Assembly: GCA_050731755.1 (NCBI GenBank)
Contig: JBOHPP010000022.1
Span: forward strand, 1-46,723
DNA length: 46,723 nt
Source of the DNA: JBOHPP01 sp050731755
GTDB lineage: Bacteria; Methylomirabilota; Methylomirabilia; Rokubacteriales; CSP1-6
Direction: 5' to 3'
A model generated the notes under the pieces. That model worked only from the letters and a program-made list of their open reading frames with translations. It ran no database searches and was not told the origin of the DNA. Every line of letters begins with the position of its first letter. The stretch's first letter is position 1. A program made the translations under genes and the position numbers. Shown here in pieces: positions 8,030-16,470 of the stretch.

Positions 8030-9306
8030 TCTACCGGCTCTACGCGATGGTGTTGGCGGTCGCCCTGGTGGCCTATCTGCCGGTCGCGTTCTGGCGGCGA
8101 ATCGCGCGCGGCGTTCCCCTGAATCTCCGAGCCCGCCTGGGATTTGGACTCAGCCGTCCGGCCGGCCGGGCCGCCTGGGTACACGCCGTATCGGTCGGTG
8201 AGGCCATCGCCGCCGCGCCGCTGGTGGAAGGCCTGCGCCGAACGTACCCGGGGCTGCCAGTGGTCATGACCACGGTGACGGCCACCGGAGCCCGCGTGGT
8301 TGGCGAGAAATTCGCGACGAGCGCCGAACACCGCTTCTTCCCCGTGGACCTGCCCGGCCCCGTTCGGCGCGTGGTGGCGTCGATCGATCCCGCCTTCCTG
8401 GTCTGCATGGAAACCGAACTCTGGCCCAACGTGCTGCGGGCCCTGGCGCGGCGTGACGTGCCGATCATGATCGCCAACGGCCGGCTTTCCGACCGCGCCT
8501 TCCGGCGCTACCGCCGTATCCGGCCGCTGCTCCGGTCCATGCTCGACGACGTGCGAGTGTTCGCCATGCAATCGCAGGAGGACGCCCGACGGGTGATCGC
8601 GCTGGGCGCCCGGCCCGAGCGCGTGTTCGTGACGGGCAACCTCAAGAATGAGCCGCTGCCCGATCCGGCGGGCTCGGTGGAGCTGTGGTCCCGGCTGCTC
8701 GGGCTCGGTCCCGAGCAGAGGGTGTGGATCGCCGGGAGCACCCATCGCGGCGAGGAGGAAGCGGTCCTGGATGCTCACCGCGCCGGACGGCAGGTGTGCC
8801 GCGACCTGGCGCTGGTCCTGGCGCCCCGCCACCCCGAGCGCGTTCCTGAGGTCCTGAGCCTGCTGGCCGGACACGGCTGGCCGGCGGTCCGGCGCAGCGA
8901 GCTGCCCCGCCAGCGCCCGGGTGAAGCGGTGATCGTGCTGGACACCGTGGGGGAACTGGCCCAGCTCTATGCGGTGGCCGATGTCGTCTTCATGGGTGGC
9001 AGCCTGGTGGCCGTGGGCGGCCACAACATGCTGGAGGCCGCGCTCCGGGGCAAGCCCGTGCTCTTCGGTCCCCACACCGCCAACTTCCGCGAGGCAGCGG
9101 CGCTGCTGGCCGACAGCGGCGGTGGCATCATGGTGCGCGACGCCGCCGAGCTCGCGGGGGAGCTGCGGCGGCTCCTCGCCGATCCCGAACTTCGGGCGAA
9201 GATGGGCGCCCTGGCCTACGAAGCGGTCACCTCGCAACACGGAGCCGTGCGGGCGACGATGGACCTGGTGGCGCGCTTTCTGGCTCCGGGCGGGACGCCG
9301 GCGTGA
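8026..9306 (+). CDS. waaA: WaaA/KdtA, Kdo transferase
   Basis: WaaA attaches Kdo from CMP-Kdo to the lipid A precursor (GT30) and is anchored in the inner membrane. The GTG at 8026 overlaps the lpxB stop and gives 426 residues, the same as the family. An N-terminal hydrophobic anchor covers residues ~3-22. The catalytic region WVHAVSVGEA contains Glu59, equivalent to E. coli Glu60. Further family marks are METELWPN, IANGRLS, VTGNLKNE, GSTHRGEEE, and FMGGSLVAVGGHNMLEAA in the donor-binding domain. The number of Kdo residues added cannot be told from the sequence. No CMP-Kdo synthesis gene (kdsA, kdsB) is in the window. Confidence 0.97.
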   Translation: MIYRLYAMVLAVALVAYLPVAFWRRIARGVPLNLRARLGFGLSRPAGRAAWVHAVSVGEAIAAAPLVEGLRRTYPGLPVVMTTVTATGARVVGEKFATSAEHRFFPVDLPGPVRRVVASIDPAFLVCMETELWPNVLRALARRDVPIMIANGRLSDRAFRRYRRIRPLLRSMLDDVRVFAMQSQEDARRVIALGARPERVFVTGNLKNEPLPDPAGSVELWSRLLGLGPEQRVWIAGSTHRGEEEAVLDAHRAGRQVCRDLALVLAPRHPERVPEVLSLLAGHGWPAVRRSELPRQRPGEAVIVLDTVGELAQLYAVADVVFMGGSLVAVGGHNMLEAALRGKPVLFGPHTANFREAAALLADSGGGIMVRDAAELAGELRRLLADPELRAKMGALAYEAVTSQHGAVRATMDLVARFLAPGGTPA

Positions 9307-10400
9307 GGCGTTCGGACGCCAGCGTCCGCGTCGCCCGTGGCTGGGAAGAGGGCTTCCCGCCTGGCCCCACGCTCGTGCTCGGCGCGCTGGCCCGCGGATA
9401 CCAGGGATTTCTCGGAGCACGGGAGTGGCTCTACGAACGCGGCGTCCTTCACTCACAAGCGCTGGCCTGCCCCGTCGTCGCGATCGGCAACCTGACGGTC
9501 GGCGGCACCGGCAAGACGCCGGCCGTCGAGCTGGCGGTGCGCACGCTCGCCGAGGTGGGCCACCGCCCGGCGGTGGTGAGCCGCGGGTACCGGCGACAGA
9601 GCCGGGGCGTGCAGGTCGTCGCCGATACCGCCTCCATCCGACTCGATCCCGAGGACGCCGGCGACGAGCCGTTCCTCCTCGCGCGCCGGCTGCCCGGCGT
9701 GCCGGTAATCGTGGGAGTCAATCGCTACCAGGCCGCCCGCCTGGCCGTCGTCCGGTTCGCGGTGACCGTGGTCGTGCTCGACGACGGCTTTCAGCACCGC
9801 ACACTCCGGAAGAATCTCGAGATCGTGATGACGCGAGCCCGCCGCCCATGGGGCAACGGCCGGGTGCTCCCGGGCGGCCCGCTCCGCGAGCCGCTATCGG
9901 CGCTGGCCCGCGCCGACCTGATCGTCGCCGCCGGCGCCGCGCGCGACACCGATCTGGACGAAGTGCGGGCCACCGCCCTGCGACATGCTCCCGGCGTGCC
10001 CGTGATCGGCGCCCGCTACGCGCCGGTCGAATGCTGGCAGGCGGACCACATGCGGGAGCAGTCGTTGCCGAGCCTGTCCGGGGCCCGGCTGCTGGCCTTC
10101 GCCGGCATCGCGGCGCCAGAGGCGTTTCAGGCCACCCTCGCCGATCTGGGCGTCGGCGTGGTCGAGATGATTCCCTTCGCTGACCACCACTGGTACGCGC
10201 AGGACGACCTGCGATCGCTCGACGAGCGCGCGGTGACCCAGGGCGCTCAGGGTCTGGTCACCACCGAGAAGGATTGGGTCCGACTCCGGCGACTGCAGCT
10301 GCCGCGCCGGCCTCTCTACGTCGTGAGTGTCCGGCTGGAGCTGGTGATCGGGGCCGATGAATGGCGCAAGGCGTTCGAGCGCGCATGTCCGCGATGGTGA
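9303..10400 (+). CDS. lpxK: LpxK, tetraacyldisaccharide 4'-kinase
   Basis: LpxK phosphorylates the 4' position of the lipid A disaccharide using ATP at the inner membrane. The 365-residue protein shows the Walker A region AIGNLTVGGTGKTP (residues ~60-73), followed by VVSRGYRR, GDEPFLLARRLPGVPVIVG, VVVLDDGFQHRTL (Walker B-like DDGFQH) and VLPGGPLREP, and ends with LVTTEKDWVRL; these are all LpxK hallmarks. The GTG start overlaps the waaA stop as GTGA. In standard Raetz-pathway order LpxK acts before WaaA; here its gene follows waaA. The C-terminus overlaps the next gene by 16 bases. Confidence 0.96.
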   Translation: MRRSDASVRVARGWEEGFPPGPTLVLGALARGYQGFLGAREWLYERGVLHSQALACPVVAIGNLTVGGTGKTPAVELAVRTLAEVGHRPAVVSRGYRRQSRGVQVVADTASIRLDPEDAGDEPFLLARRLPGVPVIVGVNRYQAARLAVVRFAVTVVVLDDGFQHRTLRKNLEIVMTRARRPWGNGRVLPGGPLREPLSALARADLIVAAGAARDTDLDEVRATALRHAPGVPVIGARYAPVECWQADHMREQSLPSLSGARLLAFAGIAAPEAFQATLADLGVGVVEMIPFADHHWYAQDDLRSLDERAVTQGAQGLVTTEKDWVRLRRLQLPRRPLYVVSVRLELVIGADEWRKAFERACPRW

Positions 10401-11401
10401 TCGTCCGGCTGCCCAACTGGCTGGGCGACACGGTCATGGCGGTGCCGGCGATCCGCACGCTGCGCAACGGGCTCGGCGACGCGCGGATCGCCGTGGCCGG
10501 TCCCTGGGCCCCGCTGCTCGCCGGGCAGGGGCTCGCCGACGTGCTGGTGAGCTATCCGCGCGCCCTGGGCGGGCGTCTGCGGAGCGCGGATGCTGTCCGC
10601 GACCTCGGCCCCACCGTGGCGCTGGTGCTGCCCAACTCGCTGGAGTCGGCGCTGGCAGCCTGGTATTGGGGCGCGCGTCGGCGAATCGGCTTCCGGGGTG
10701 GCGGCCGCACCTGGCTGCTCACGGACCCGGTGCCCGTCCCTTCACCGCGTCGGCATCAAGTCGATGAATATCTCCTGGTGATCGAGCGCCTGGGGCTGGT
10801 TCCGGTCACGCGAGAACCGACGCTGACGGTACCGGCCCCGGATGCCGCGGAGCGTGGGACGGTGCGCGGGTTACTTCGCGAGGCCGGCGTCGACGGCGAT
10901 CGCGCATCCGGACGGGCGCCGCGGATCGGCGTGCACCTGGGCGCGGCTTTCGGACCCTCGAAGCTGTGGCCTCTCGAGCGCGTCGTCGACTTTTGCCGTT
11001 TCGTCGCCAAACAGGGCGGGGTGCCCATCCTGCTCGGCGCCGCCGACGCCCGCGCCGTTGGCGCGGCGATCCAGGAGGCCGCCCCGGCCCTGAGCCTGGT
11101 CGGGCGTGACTCGCCCACCTTGCTCCCGTCAGTGCTCACCGAGATGCACGGCATCGTCTGTGGAGACACCGGCATCGCCCACCTGGCGGCGGCGCTCGGC
11201 ACGCCCGTCGTCACGCTCTTCGGTCCCACCGATCCAGGGCTGACAGCGCCGCGCGGGCGGCAGGTGGAGGTTCTGACCCACGCCACGCCCTGCGCGCCCT
11301 GCTTCTACCGCACCTGTCCCATCGACCACCCGTGTCTCCGCTCGATCACCGCCGAGGAGGTCGGCGCCCGCCTCGAACGGCTCCTCGACCAATGGCCCTG
11401 A
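10385..11401 (+). CDS. waaF: ADP-heptose:LPS heptosyltransferase, WaaF-like
   Basis: This is a GT9 enzyme of 338 residues from the ATG at 10385; an ATG nine bases later is equally possible, and an ATG at 10361 lies deeper within lpxK. The N-terminal motif VRLPNWLGDTVMAVPAI carries the conserved Asp of heptosyltransferases. The ADP-heptose-binding half shows GVHLGAAFGPSKLWP and then CGDTGIAHLAAALGTPVVTLFGPTDP, typical of heptosyltransferase II (WaaF). A Cys-rich segment, PCAPCFYRTCPIDHPCL, near the C-terminus is also seen in WaaF proteins. The enzyme would add the second heptose to the inner core. WaaF rather than WaaC is inferred from the wording of the motifs, with a WaaC candidate at 18013. 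Confidence 0.9.
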   Translation: MSAMVIVRLPNWLGDTVMAVPAIRTLRNGLGDARIAVAGPWAPLLAGQGLADVLVSYPRALGGRLRSADAVRDLGPTVALVLPNSLESALAAWYWGARRRIGFRGGGRTWLLTDPVPVPSPRRHQVDEYLLVIERLGLVPVTREPTLTVPAPDAAERGTVRGLLREAGVDGDRASGRAPRIGVHLGAAFGPSKLWPLERVVDFCRFVAKQGGVPILLGAADARAVGAAIQEAAPALSLVGRDSPTLLPSVLTEMHGIVCGDTGIAHLAAALGTPVVTLFGPTDPGLTAPRGRQVEVLTHATPCAPCFYRTCPIDHPCLRSITAEEVGARLERLLDQWP

Positions 11402-12507
11402 CCATCCTGCAGCTCGCGGCCAACCGCTGGTGGACGGGCAGCGCCGATCCCGTGATCCGGCTGGCCGGGGGGCTCGGCCGGCGGGGCCATCGTGTCCTGC
11501 TCGGCGTGGTTCCCGGCGACCGGTTCGAAGTCAAGGCGCGCGAAGCGGGGCTCGATCCCATCCCCGGTCTCGACCTGCGCGCGCGCTTCGCCCCGGTGGG
11601 TTTCCTACGCGACGTGCGTCGGCTCCGCGCGATCGTGCGGGCCGAAGGCGTGGACGTCATCCACTGCCACCATTCCCACGATCACTGGCTGGGGCTGCTG
11701 GTCCGATCGACGCGAGGCCGCCGGCGTCCCCTTCCGCTGGTCCGCACCTTCCACGCCTTCCGGGCGGTCAAGCGCGATCGGTTCTCGAGCGCGCTCTACC
11801 GCCGAACCGCCGCGGTGTTCGCCGTCTCCCGTCAGATCGAGACGCGCTGCCGCGAGGTCGGCATCCCGTCCGAACGGACGCGCTGGATTCCCGCCGCGGC
11901 CGATCTGTCGCGCTTCGCGGTCGAGGCCGACCCGGCGCCGATCCGCGAGGAGTTCAAGCTGGACCGCGGGCCCGTGATCGTCTCGGTGTCACGCCTGGCC
12001 GAGAACCGTGGTCACGAGTTGCTGCTGGCTGCCTTCCGCCGACTGCTGGTCACGCTTCCCCAGGCGCGCCTGCTGCTGGTGGGCAAGGGAGAGACACGGA
12101 ACCGGCTCGAGCAGCTCGTCGCCGAGATGGGGCTGGGCGAGCGCGTTGTCTTCACCGGCTATCGCGACCGCGATCTTCCCGCCGTGCTGGCCGCCGCCGA
12201 CTGCTTCGCGCTGATGGCGGCCGGCTCCGACGAATCCTGTCGGGCCGCGCTGGAGGCCATGGCCGCCGCGCGCCCGGTCGTGAGCCGCCGGGTGGGCGCG
12301 CTGCCCGAGACCGTCGTGCACGGCGAGACGGGGCTTCTCGTCGACGACGACCGCCCCGACAGCATCGCCGCGGCGCTGGCCACGATCCTCGGCGATCCGG
12401 CGCGGGCGCGGGCCATGGGGCAGGCCGGCCGGCGCCGAGCCCAGACGGAGTTCAGCCCGGAGCGCTCGCTGACGATCGTGGAATCGGCCTACCGGGCCCT
12501 GCTCTAG
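11392..12507 (+). CDS. GT-B (GT4-like) glycosyltransferase, LPS core
   Basis: This 371-residue glycosyltransferase has the two-Rossmann GT-B layout. The acceptor half starts LTILQLAANRWWTGSADPV and contains VDVIHCHHSHDHWLGLL; the donor half starts near residue 195 with IVSVSRLAENRGHELLL, followed by LLLVGKGETR and VVFTGYRDRDLPAVLAAADCF. At the usual EX7E site the sequence is DESCRAALE, so the first acidic residue is Asp instead of Glu. It is the first of four consecutive glycosyltransferases and most likely adds a core sugar to LPS; the donor and linkage cannot be predicted. The ATG at 11392 overlaps the waaF end by 10 bases. Confidence 0.85.
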   Translation: MALTILQLAANRWWTGSADPVIRLAGGLGRRGHRVLLGVVPGDRFEVKAREAGLDPIPGLDLRARFAPVGFLRDVRRLRAIVRAEGVDVIHCHHSHDHWLGLLVRSTRGRRRPLPLVRTFHAFRAVKRDRFSSALYRRTAAVFAVSRQIETRCREVGIPSERTRWIPAAADLSRFAVEADPAPIREEFKLDRGPVIVSVSRLAENRGHELLLAAFRRLLVTLPQARLLLVGKGETRNRLEQLVAEMGLGERVVFTGYRDRDLPAVLAAADCFALMAAGSDESCRAALEAMAAARPVVSRRVGALPETVVHGETGLLVDDDRPDSIAAALATILGDPARARAMGQAGRRRAQTEFSPERSLTIVESAYRALL

Positions 12508-12511
12508 CCCG

Positions 12512-13624
12512 ATGCGCGTGCTGCATCTCGTGTCGTGCCGGGGCTGGTCCTCCGACGCCTACTGGGCGGCTCGCGTCAGCCACGAGCTGGCGCAGCGTGG
12601 GCACGAGGTGACGCTGGGCTGCCGCGCGGGGACGGAAGCCCGGGTCATCGAACGCGCGCGGCGCGAGGGCGTCGACGACATCGTCACCTTCGCGCTGCAG
12701 AGCGGACTGAGGGCGGCGGCCGACGCGGCCGATCTGCGCCGCCTGAGCGCCTGGCTCGCCCGCGTCGATCTGGTGCACGTGCACCGGGGCAAGGAGCACT
12801 GGTTGGCGGCTCTGGCCAACCGCCTGAGCGCGACGCCGCGGCCCCTGGTGCGGACGCGTCACATCGTGCAAGCGGTGCGGCCTCATGCGGCCAACCGCTG
12901 GCTCTACCGGCGGGCCACGCGGCTCACCATCACCGTGTCCGAGGCCATCCGGCGCCAGTACATCGCCGCCGGGCTCGTCGCCACCGAGCGTGTGGTCGCG
13001 CTGCCCGGGGGGGTGGCCGCCGAGCGCTACGCGCCCCGGCCTGCCGATGCCGAGCTGCGCCGTCGCTTCGGCGCCGCGGATGGAGAGCTCCTGGTCGGCC
13101 TGGTCGGGGGTCTCCGCCCGATGAAGGGACACCGCGTGGTCGTGGAGGCGGCGGCCCACCTGGCCGCCGAGCGCCTGCCCGTGCACTTCGTGTTCGTCGG
13201 CCGGGGAAACCAGGAAGGCCCCCTGCGCGAGATGCTCCAGCGCGCCGGGCTCGGAGCCCGGATCACGCTGACCGGCTTCCTCGACGATCTGCCCGCGGCC
13301 ATGGCCACGCTCGACGTCGGCCTCTACGTGTCGTTCGAGTCCGAAGGGATGTCGCGCGTCGTCTGGGAGTATCTGGCCGCTGGATGCCCGCTGATCGCCT
13401 CGCGGGTGGGCGTGGTGCCCGAGGCGCTGGTGGACGGCGACCACGCGCTGCTCGTGCCCGCCGGGGACGCTGCGGCGCTGGCCCTGGCGCTTCGCCGGCT
13501 GGCCGGCGACGGCGATCTTCGGCGCCGGCTCGGCGAGGCCGGACGTCGGCTCGTGGCCGCGCGGTACTCGGGCGGTCGCGTGGCCGCCGCGCTGGAGGAG
13601 CACTACCGCCGGCTCGCCCCGTGA
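12512..13624 (+). CDS. GT4 glycosyltransferase, LPS core
   Basis: This is a 370-residue GT-B enzyme starting MRVLHLVSCRGWSSDAYWAA, so it resembles the previous gene at its N-terminus (both have a W-containing turn after the first strand) and may be a diverged duplicate. The acceptor domain includes VDLVHVHRGKEHWLAALA; the donor domain begins near residue 192 (VGLVGGLRPMKGHRVVVEA) and has VFVGRGNQEGPL and ITLTGFLDDLPAAMA. A canonical EX7E motif is present in SEGMSRVVWEYLAAG. Role inferred from context: LPS core or outer-core assembly on the cytoplasmic face. It lies 4 bases after the preceding stop and overlaps the next start as GTGA. Confidence 0.85.
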   Translation: MRVLHLVSCRGWSSDAYWAARVSHELAQRGHEVTLGCRAGTEARVIERARREGVDDIVTFALQSGLRAAADAADLRRLSAWLARVDLVHVHRGKEHWLAALANRLSATPRPLVRTRHIVQAVRPHAANRWLYRRATRLTITVSEAIRRQYIAAGLVATERVVALPGGVAAERYAPRPADAELRRRFGAADGELLVGLVGGLRPMKGHRVVVEAAAHLAAERLPVHFVFVGRGNQEGPLREMLQRAGLGARITLTGFLDDLPAAMATLDVGLYVSFESEGMSRVVWEYLAAGCPLIASRVGVVPEALVDGDHALLVPAGDAAALALALRRLAGDGDLRRRLGEAGRRLVAARYSGGRVAAALEEHYRRLAP

Positions 13625-14754
13625 AGGTCTCGATCGTCTCGTTCGATCTGTCCGACAATGCGACGGGGCGGGCCGAGCTGCTCGCGCGTCTGCTGGCGCC
13701 CCGCTATGAGGTGGACGTGGTTGGGCCCCGGTTCGGCGATGGCGTGTGGAGCCCGCTGGCCGGCAGCGACATCGCGCACCGCGCGCTGCCGGCCCGGCGC
13801 TATCCCGGGTTCTTGACCGACGCTCGGGCATTACTCCGGCTCGTCGACGGCGACGTCATCTATGCCTCGAAGCCGCGTCCGACCAGCTACGGCGTGGCGC
13901 TGGCCGCGCGACGCCAGCGGCCGCGCCCGCTCCTGCTCGACATCGACGACTGGGAGCTCGGATTCTTCTATCGTTCCGGGCTGCGGGGGCGAGTGGGCCG
14001 ATTGCTGAACCTGGCCAACCCCAACGGCCTGCCCTGGACGTGGCTCTGCGAGCGACGGGTCGGCGCGGCCGACGCACTGACCGTGGCCTCACGCTTTCTC
14101 GAGCGCCGCTTCGGCGGAACGCTTCTGCCCCACGTGCGCGACACCGACGCCTGGGATCCGGCCCGGTACGAGGGCGCGGCGGTGCGCGCCGAGCTCGGAA
14201 TCGGAGCGGCGCCCCTCGTGATGTTCCTGGGGACGCCGCGAGCCTACAAGGGTGTGGACGACCTCGTCGAGGCGGTGGCGCTTCTCGGCGGTCAGGCGAC
14301 GCTGGCGCTGGTCGGCGTGAAGCCCGGGAGCGACGCCGCCCGGCGTTGGGGCGCCCGGGATTTCGTGCGGATCCGTGGTGAGATCCCGTTCGACGACGTT
14401 CCCCGCTGGCTCTCGGCCGCCGACGTCGTCGCGGTGCCGCAGCGCGCCACCACGGACACCCTGGGTCAGGTACCGGCCAAGCTCTTCGACGCGATGGCGC
14501 TGGGCCGACCGATCGTGGCGACCGCCGTCTCGATGATCGCGGAGATCCTCGACGAGTGCGGCGTCGTGGTGCCACCCGGCGACGTGCCGCGCCTGGCTGG
14601 CGCCATCCGCTCACTGCTCGAAGAGCCGAAGACGGCCGCCGCGTTGGGCCAGCGGGCCCGAGCGCGCTGCGTGGCCGAGTACAGCTTCGCCTCCGCCCGC
14701 GCCCGCCTCTTCCCCTTGCTAGAGTCCGTCATCACGACCTGGCGACGCCCGTGA
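13621..14754 (+). CDS. GT-B glycosyltransferase with atypical active-site motif
   Basis: The GTG at 13621 gives 377 residues. The N-terminal half begins VKVSIVSFDLSDNATGRA and includes DVIYASKPRPTSYGVAL and LLLDIDDWELGFFY; the donor half begins near residue 200 with MFLGTPRAYKGVDDLVEA and contains FDDVPRWLSAADVVAVPQ. At the EX7E position the sequence is GQVPAKLFDAMALGRPIVA, so the first Glu is Gly and the second is Asp. The PAKLFDAMA wording is otherwise like GT4 enzymes. It therefore probably belongs to a distinct GT4-like subgroup; an inactive or partner role cannot be excluded. Context suggests LPS core assembly. It is flanked by GTGA overlaps on both sides. Confidence 0.82.
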   Translation: MKVSIVSFDLSDNATGRAELLARLLAPRYEVDVVGPRFGDGVWSPLAGSDIAHRALPARRYPGFLTDARALLRLVDGDVIYASKPRPTSYGVALAARRQRPRPLLLDIDDWELGFFYRSGLRGRVGRLLNLANPNGLPWTWLCERRVGAADALTVASRFLERRFGGTLLPHVRDTDAWDPARYEGAAVRAELGIGAAPLVMFLGTPRAYKGVDDLVEAVALLGGQATLALVGVKPGSDAARRWGARDFVRIRGEIPFDDVPRWLSAADVVAVPQRATTDTLGQVPAKLFDAMALGRPIVATAVSMIAEILDECGVVVPPGDVPRLAGAIRSLLEEPKTAAALGQRARARCVAEYSFASARARLFPLLESVITTWRRP

Positions 14755-15857
14755 AACTCCTCATCATCTCCCGGCCGTTCGTCTTCTACGGCGGCGTGGA
14801 ACGCGCGACTGCCGGATTGGTTCAGGCGCTCGTGGCTCACGGCCACGACGTGCACCTGGCGAGCCCGCCTGGTCAGCAGCCGGTCCTCGGCGTGACGCCG
14901 TATCGGCTGCCCGTCCCCCCGCGCCCCGCGACGGCTCGTCTCGTGCTCCTGGCGGTGGCGGCGCGGTGGCTGGCGAGTCGCGATCGCTGGGACGTCGTCC
15001 AGAGCCACGAGCGCACGCTTGGTCAGCACATTTACCGCGCCGGGGAGGGATGCCACCGAGCGTACCTGGCCAGCCGCCAACGGTCGACGGCGCGGGGCCT
15101 GTACCACCGTACGCTCCTGGCGCTGGAACGTCGGGTGTTCGAGCGGACGCCACGGATCGTGGCCATCGCCCGCGCGGGCAAGCGGGAGATCGAGACGCTG
15201 TACGGTGTGAGCCCGGAGCGCGTGACCGTGATCTACAACGGCGTGGACCTCGAGCGCTTCCACCCGAGGAACCGGAAGCTCGTCCGCGGCGCCGCGCGAT
15301 CGGAGGCCGGCATCCCCGCGGAGGCCTGGACGGCGATCTTCGTGGGGAGCGGCTTCGAGCGCAAAGGTCTGGCCACGACCATCGAGGCGCTGTCCCGCCT
15401 GACCGATCGGACGAGTCGCCTGATCGTCGTCGGCAAGGGCGATACCAGACCCTATCGCGCGCTGGCCGAACGGCTGGGCACCGGCCAGCGGGTGGTCTGG
15501 TTGCCGCCGCGCGCCGACATCGAACGGTGGTACGCCGCCGCCGACGCGTGCGTGCTGCCGACGCGCTACGAGCCATTTGGCAACGTCCACCTCGAGGCCC
15601 TGGCCTCCGGGCTGCCCGTCGTGGCCAGCACCGCCGCCGGCGCCAGCGAGCTGATTCGCTCCGGCGTGAACGGCGCCGTGGTCGATCCTCGGGACCCGGC
15701 CGCCGTGGCCGCGGCGCTCGAGCACGTGCGTGAGATCGGTCGGGCCGGCGCTGCGGCCGAGGCGGCCCGGGCATCGGCCGAACCCTTCACCTATGCGGCC
15801 CAGGCGGCGGCGTTCAGTGATCTCTACGCGGCGTGCGCCGCCCCCAAATTGTGTTGA
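14751..15857 (+). CDS. GT4 glycosyltransferase, WaaG-like
   Basis: This 368-residue GT-B enzyme starts at GTG 14751 with KLLIISRPFVFYGGVERATAGL; the GGVER loop and the following VQSHERTLGQHIYRAGEGCHR are reminiscent of WaaG-type alpha-glucosyltransferases, where the conserved order is a Q/H-E-R loop followed by YRAG-x-G. The donor domain includes VIYNGVDLERFHP, IFVGSGFERKGLATTIEAL and LIVVGKGDT. The EX7E motif is intact in EPFGNVHLEALASGLPVVAS. It probably adds the first hexose to the heptose region of the core. After its stop there are 34 bases and a possible new promoter before gmhB, so it may close the first part of the operon. Confidence 0.87.
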   Translation: MKLLIISRPFVFYGGVERATAGLVQALVAHGHDVHLASPPGQQPVLGVTPYRLPVPPRPATARLVLLAVAARWLASRDRWDVVQSHERTLGQHIYRAGEGCHRAYLASRQRSTARGLYHRTLLALERRVFERTPRIVAIARAGKREIETLYGVSPERVTVIYNGVDLERFHPRNRKLVRGAARSEAGIPAEAWTAIFVGSGFERKGLATTIEALSRLTDRTSRLIVVGKGDTRPYRALAERLGTGQRVVWLPPRADIERWYAAADACVLPTRYEPFGNVHLEALASGLPVVASTAAGASELIRSGVNGAVVDPRDPAAVAAALEHVREIGRAGAAAEAARASAEPFTYAAQAAAFSDLYAACAAPKLC

Positions 15858-15882
15858 GAATCCAAGGGTCTCACCGTAGACT
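15854..15882 (+). promoter_or_regulatory. Possible sigma-70 promoter ahead of gmhB
   Basis: TTGAGA at 15854-15859 and TAGACT at 15877-15882 are separated by exactly 17 bases. The -35 box overlaps the end of the preceding gene. Transcription would start about where gmhB begins (GTG at 15892), giving little or no leader. The match is moderate (four of six bases in each hexamer), and the site lies in one of the few gaps of the LPS block; inferred only. Confidence 0.4.
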
Positions 15883-15891
15883 GCCGAAGTA

Positions 15892-16470
15892 GTGAACCGG
15901 CCTGCCGTGTTCATCGATCGCGACGGGACGCTGACGGAGGAAGTGGGGTATGTCAACCATCCCAAGCGGCTCCGGCTGCTGCCCCGTTCCGCCGAGGCGA
16001 TCAGACGACTGAACGTGGCCGACGTGGCGGCGGTGGTGGTCACCAACCAGTCCGGGGTGGCCCGCGGGTACTTCTCCGAGGACGTCCTGCACGCCGTCAA
16101 TGCCGAGCTGGTGGCCCAGCTCAAGCAAGCTGAGGCCCATCTCGACGGGGTCTACGTGTGCCCTCATCATCCGACCGAGGGCGCTCCGCCGTTTCGCCGT
16201 CGCTGCGATTGCCGCAAGCCCCGTCCAGGGCTGCTCCGGCGCGCCGCCACCGAGCTGGGCCTCGACCTGGCGTCGTCCGCCGTCGTCGGCGACAAGCCCT
16301 CGGACATGGCGGTGGCCCGTGCGGTCGGCGCGCGGAGCGTGCTGGTGCTGACCGGCTATGGCCTCGGCGAGTGGGAGCACCGTCGGGACCGTTTTCCGAT
16401 CGTGCCGGATCACGTCGCCGAGGATCTTCTCGACGCCGTGAACTGGATCCTCGATCGGCACGCAACGTGA
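15892..16470 (+). CDS. gmhB: GmhB, D-glycero-D-manno-heptose 1,7-bisphosphate phosphatase
   Basis: GmhB removes the 7-phosphate in ADP-heptose synthesis. The 192-residue HAD phosphatase starts RPAVFIDRDGTLTEEVGYV, with the nucleophile/acid pair in DRDGT; motif II is VVVTNQSGVARGYF, the zinc-binding loop is CPHHP followed by CDCRKPRPG, and the last HAD motif is VVGDKPSDMAVARAVGA. These match GmhB fully, and the length is typical. The GTG start leaves only two residues before the first strand and is preceded by no strong ribosome-binding site, which fits a leaderless or coupled start. The hldE kinase gene overlaps the stop by one base. The isomerase GmhA and epimerase HldD are not in the window. 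Confidence 0.95.
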   Translation: MNRPAVFIDRDGTLTEEVGYVNHPKRLRLLPRSAEAIRRLNVADVAAVVVTNQSGVARGYFSEDVLHAVNAELVAQLKQAEAHLDGVYVCPHHPTEGAPPFRRRCDCRKPRPGLLRRAATELGLDLASSAVVGDKPSDMAVARAVGARSVLVLTGYGLGEWEHRRDRFPIVPDHVAEDLLDAVNWILDRHAT

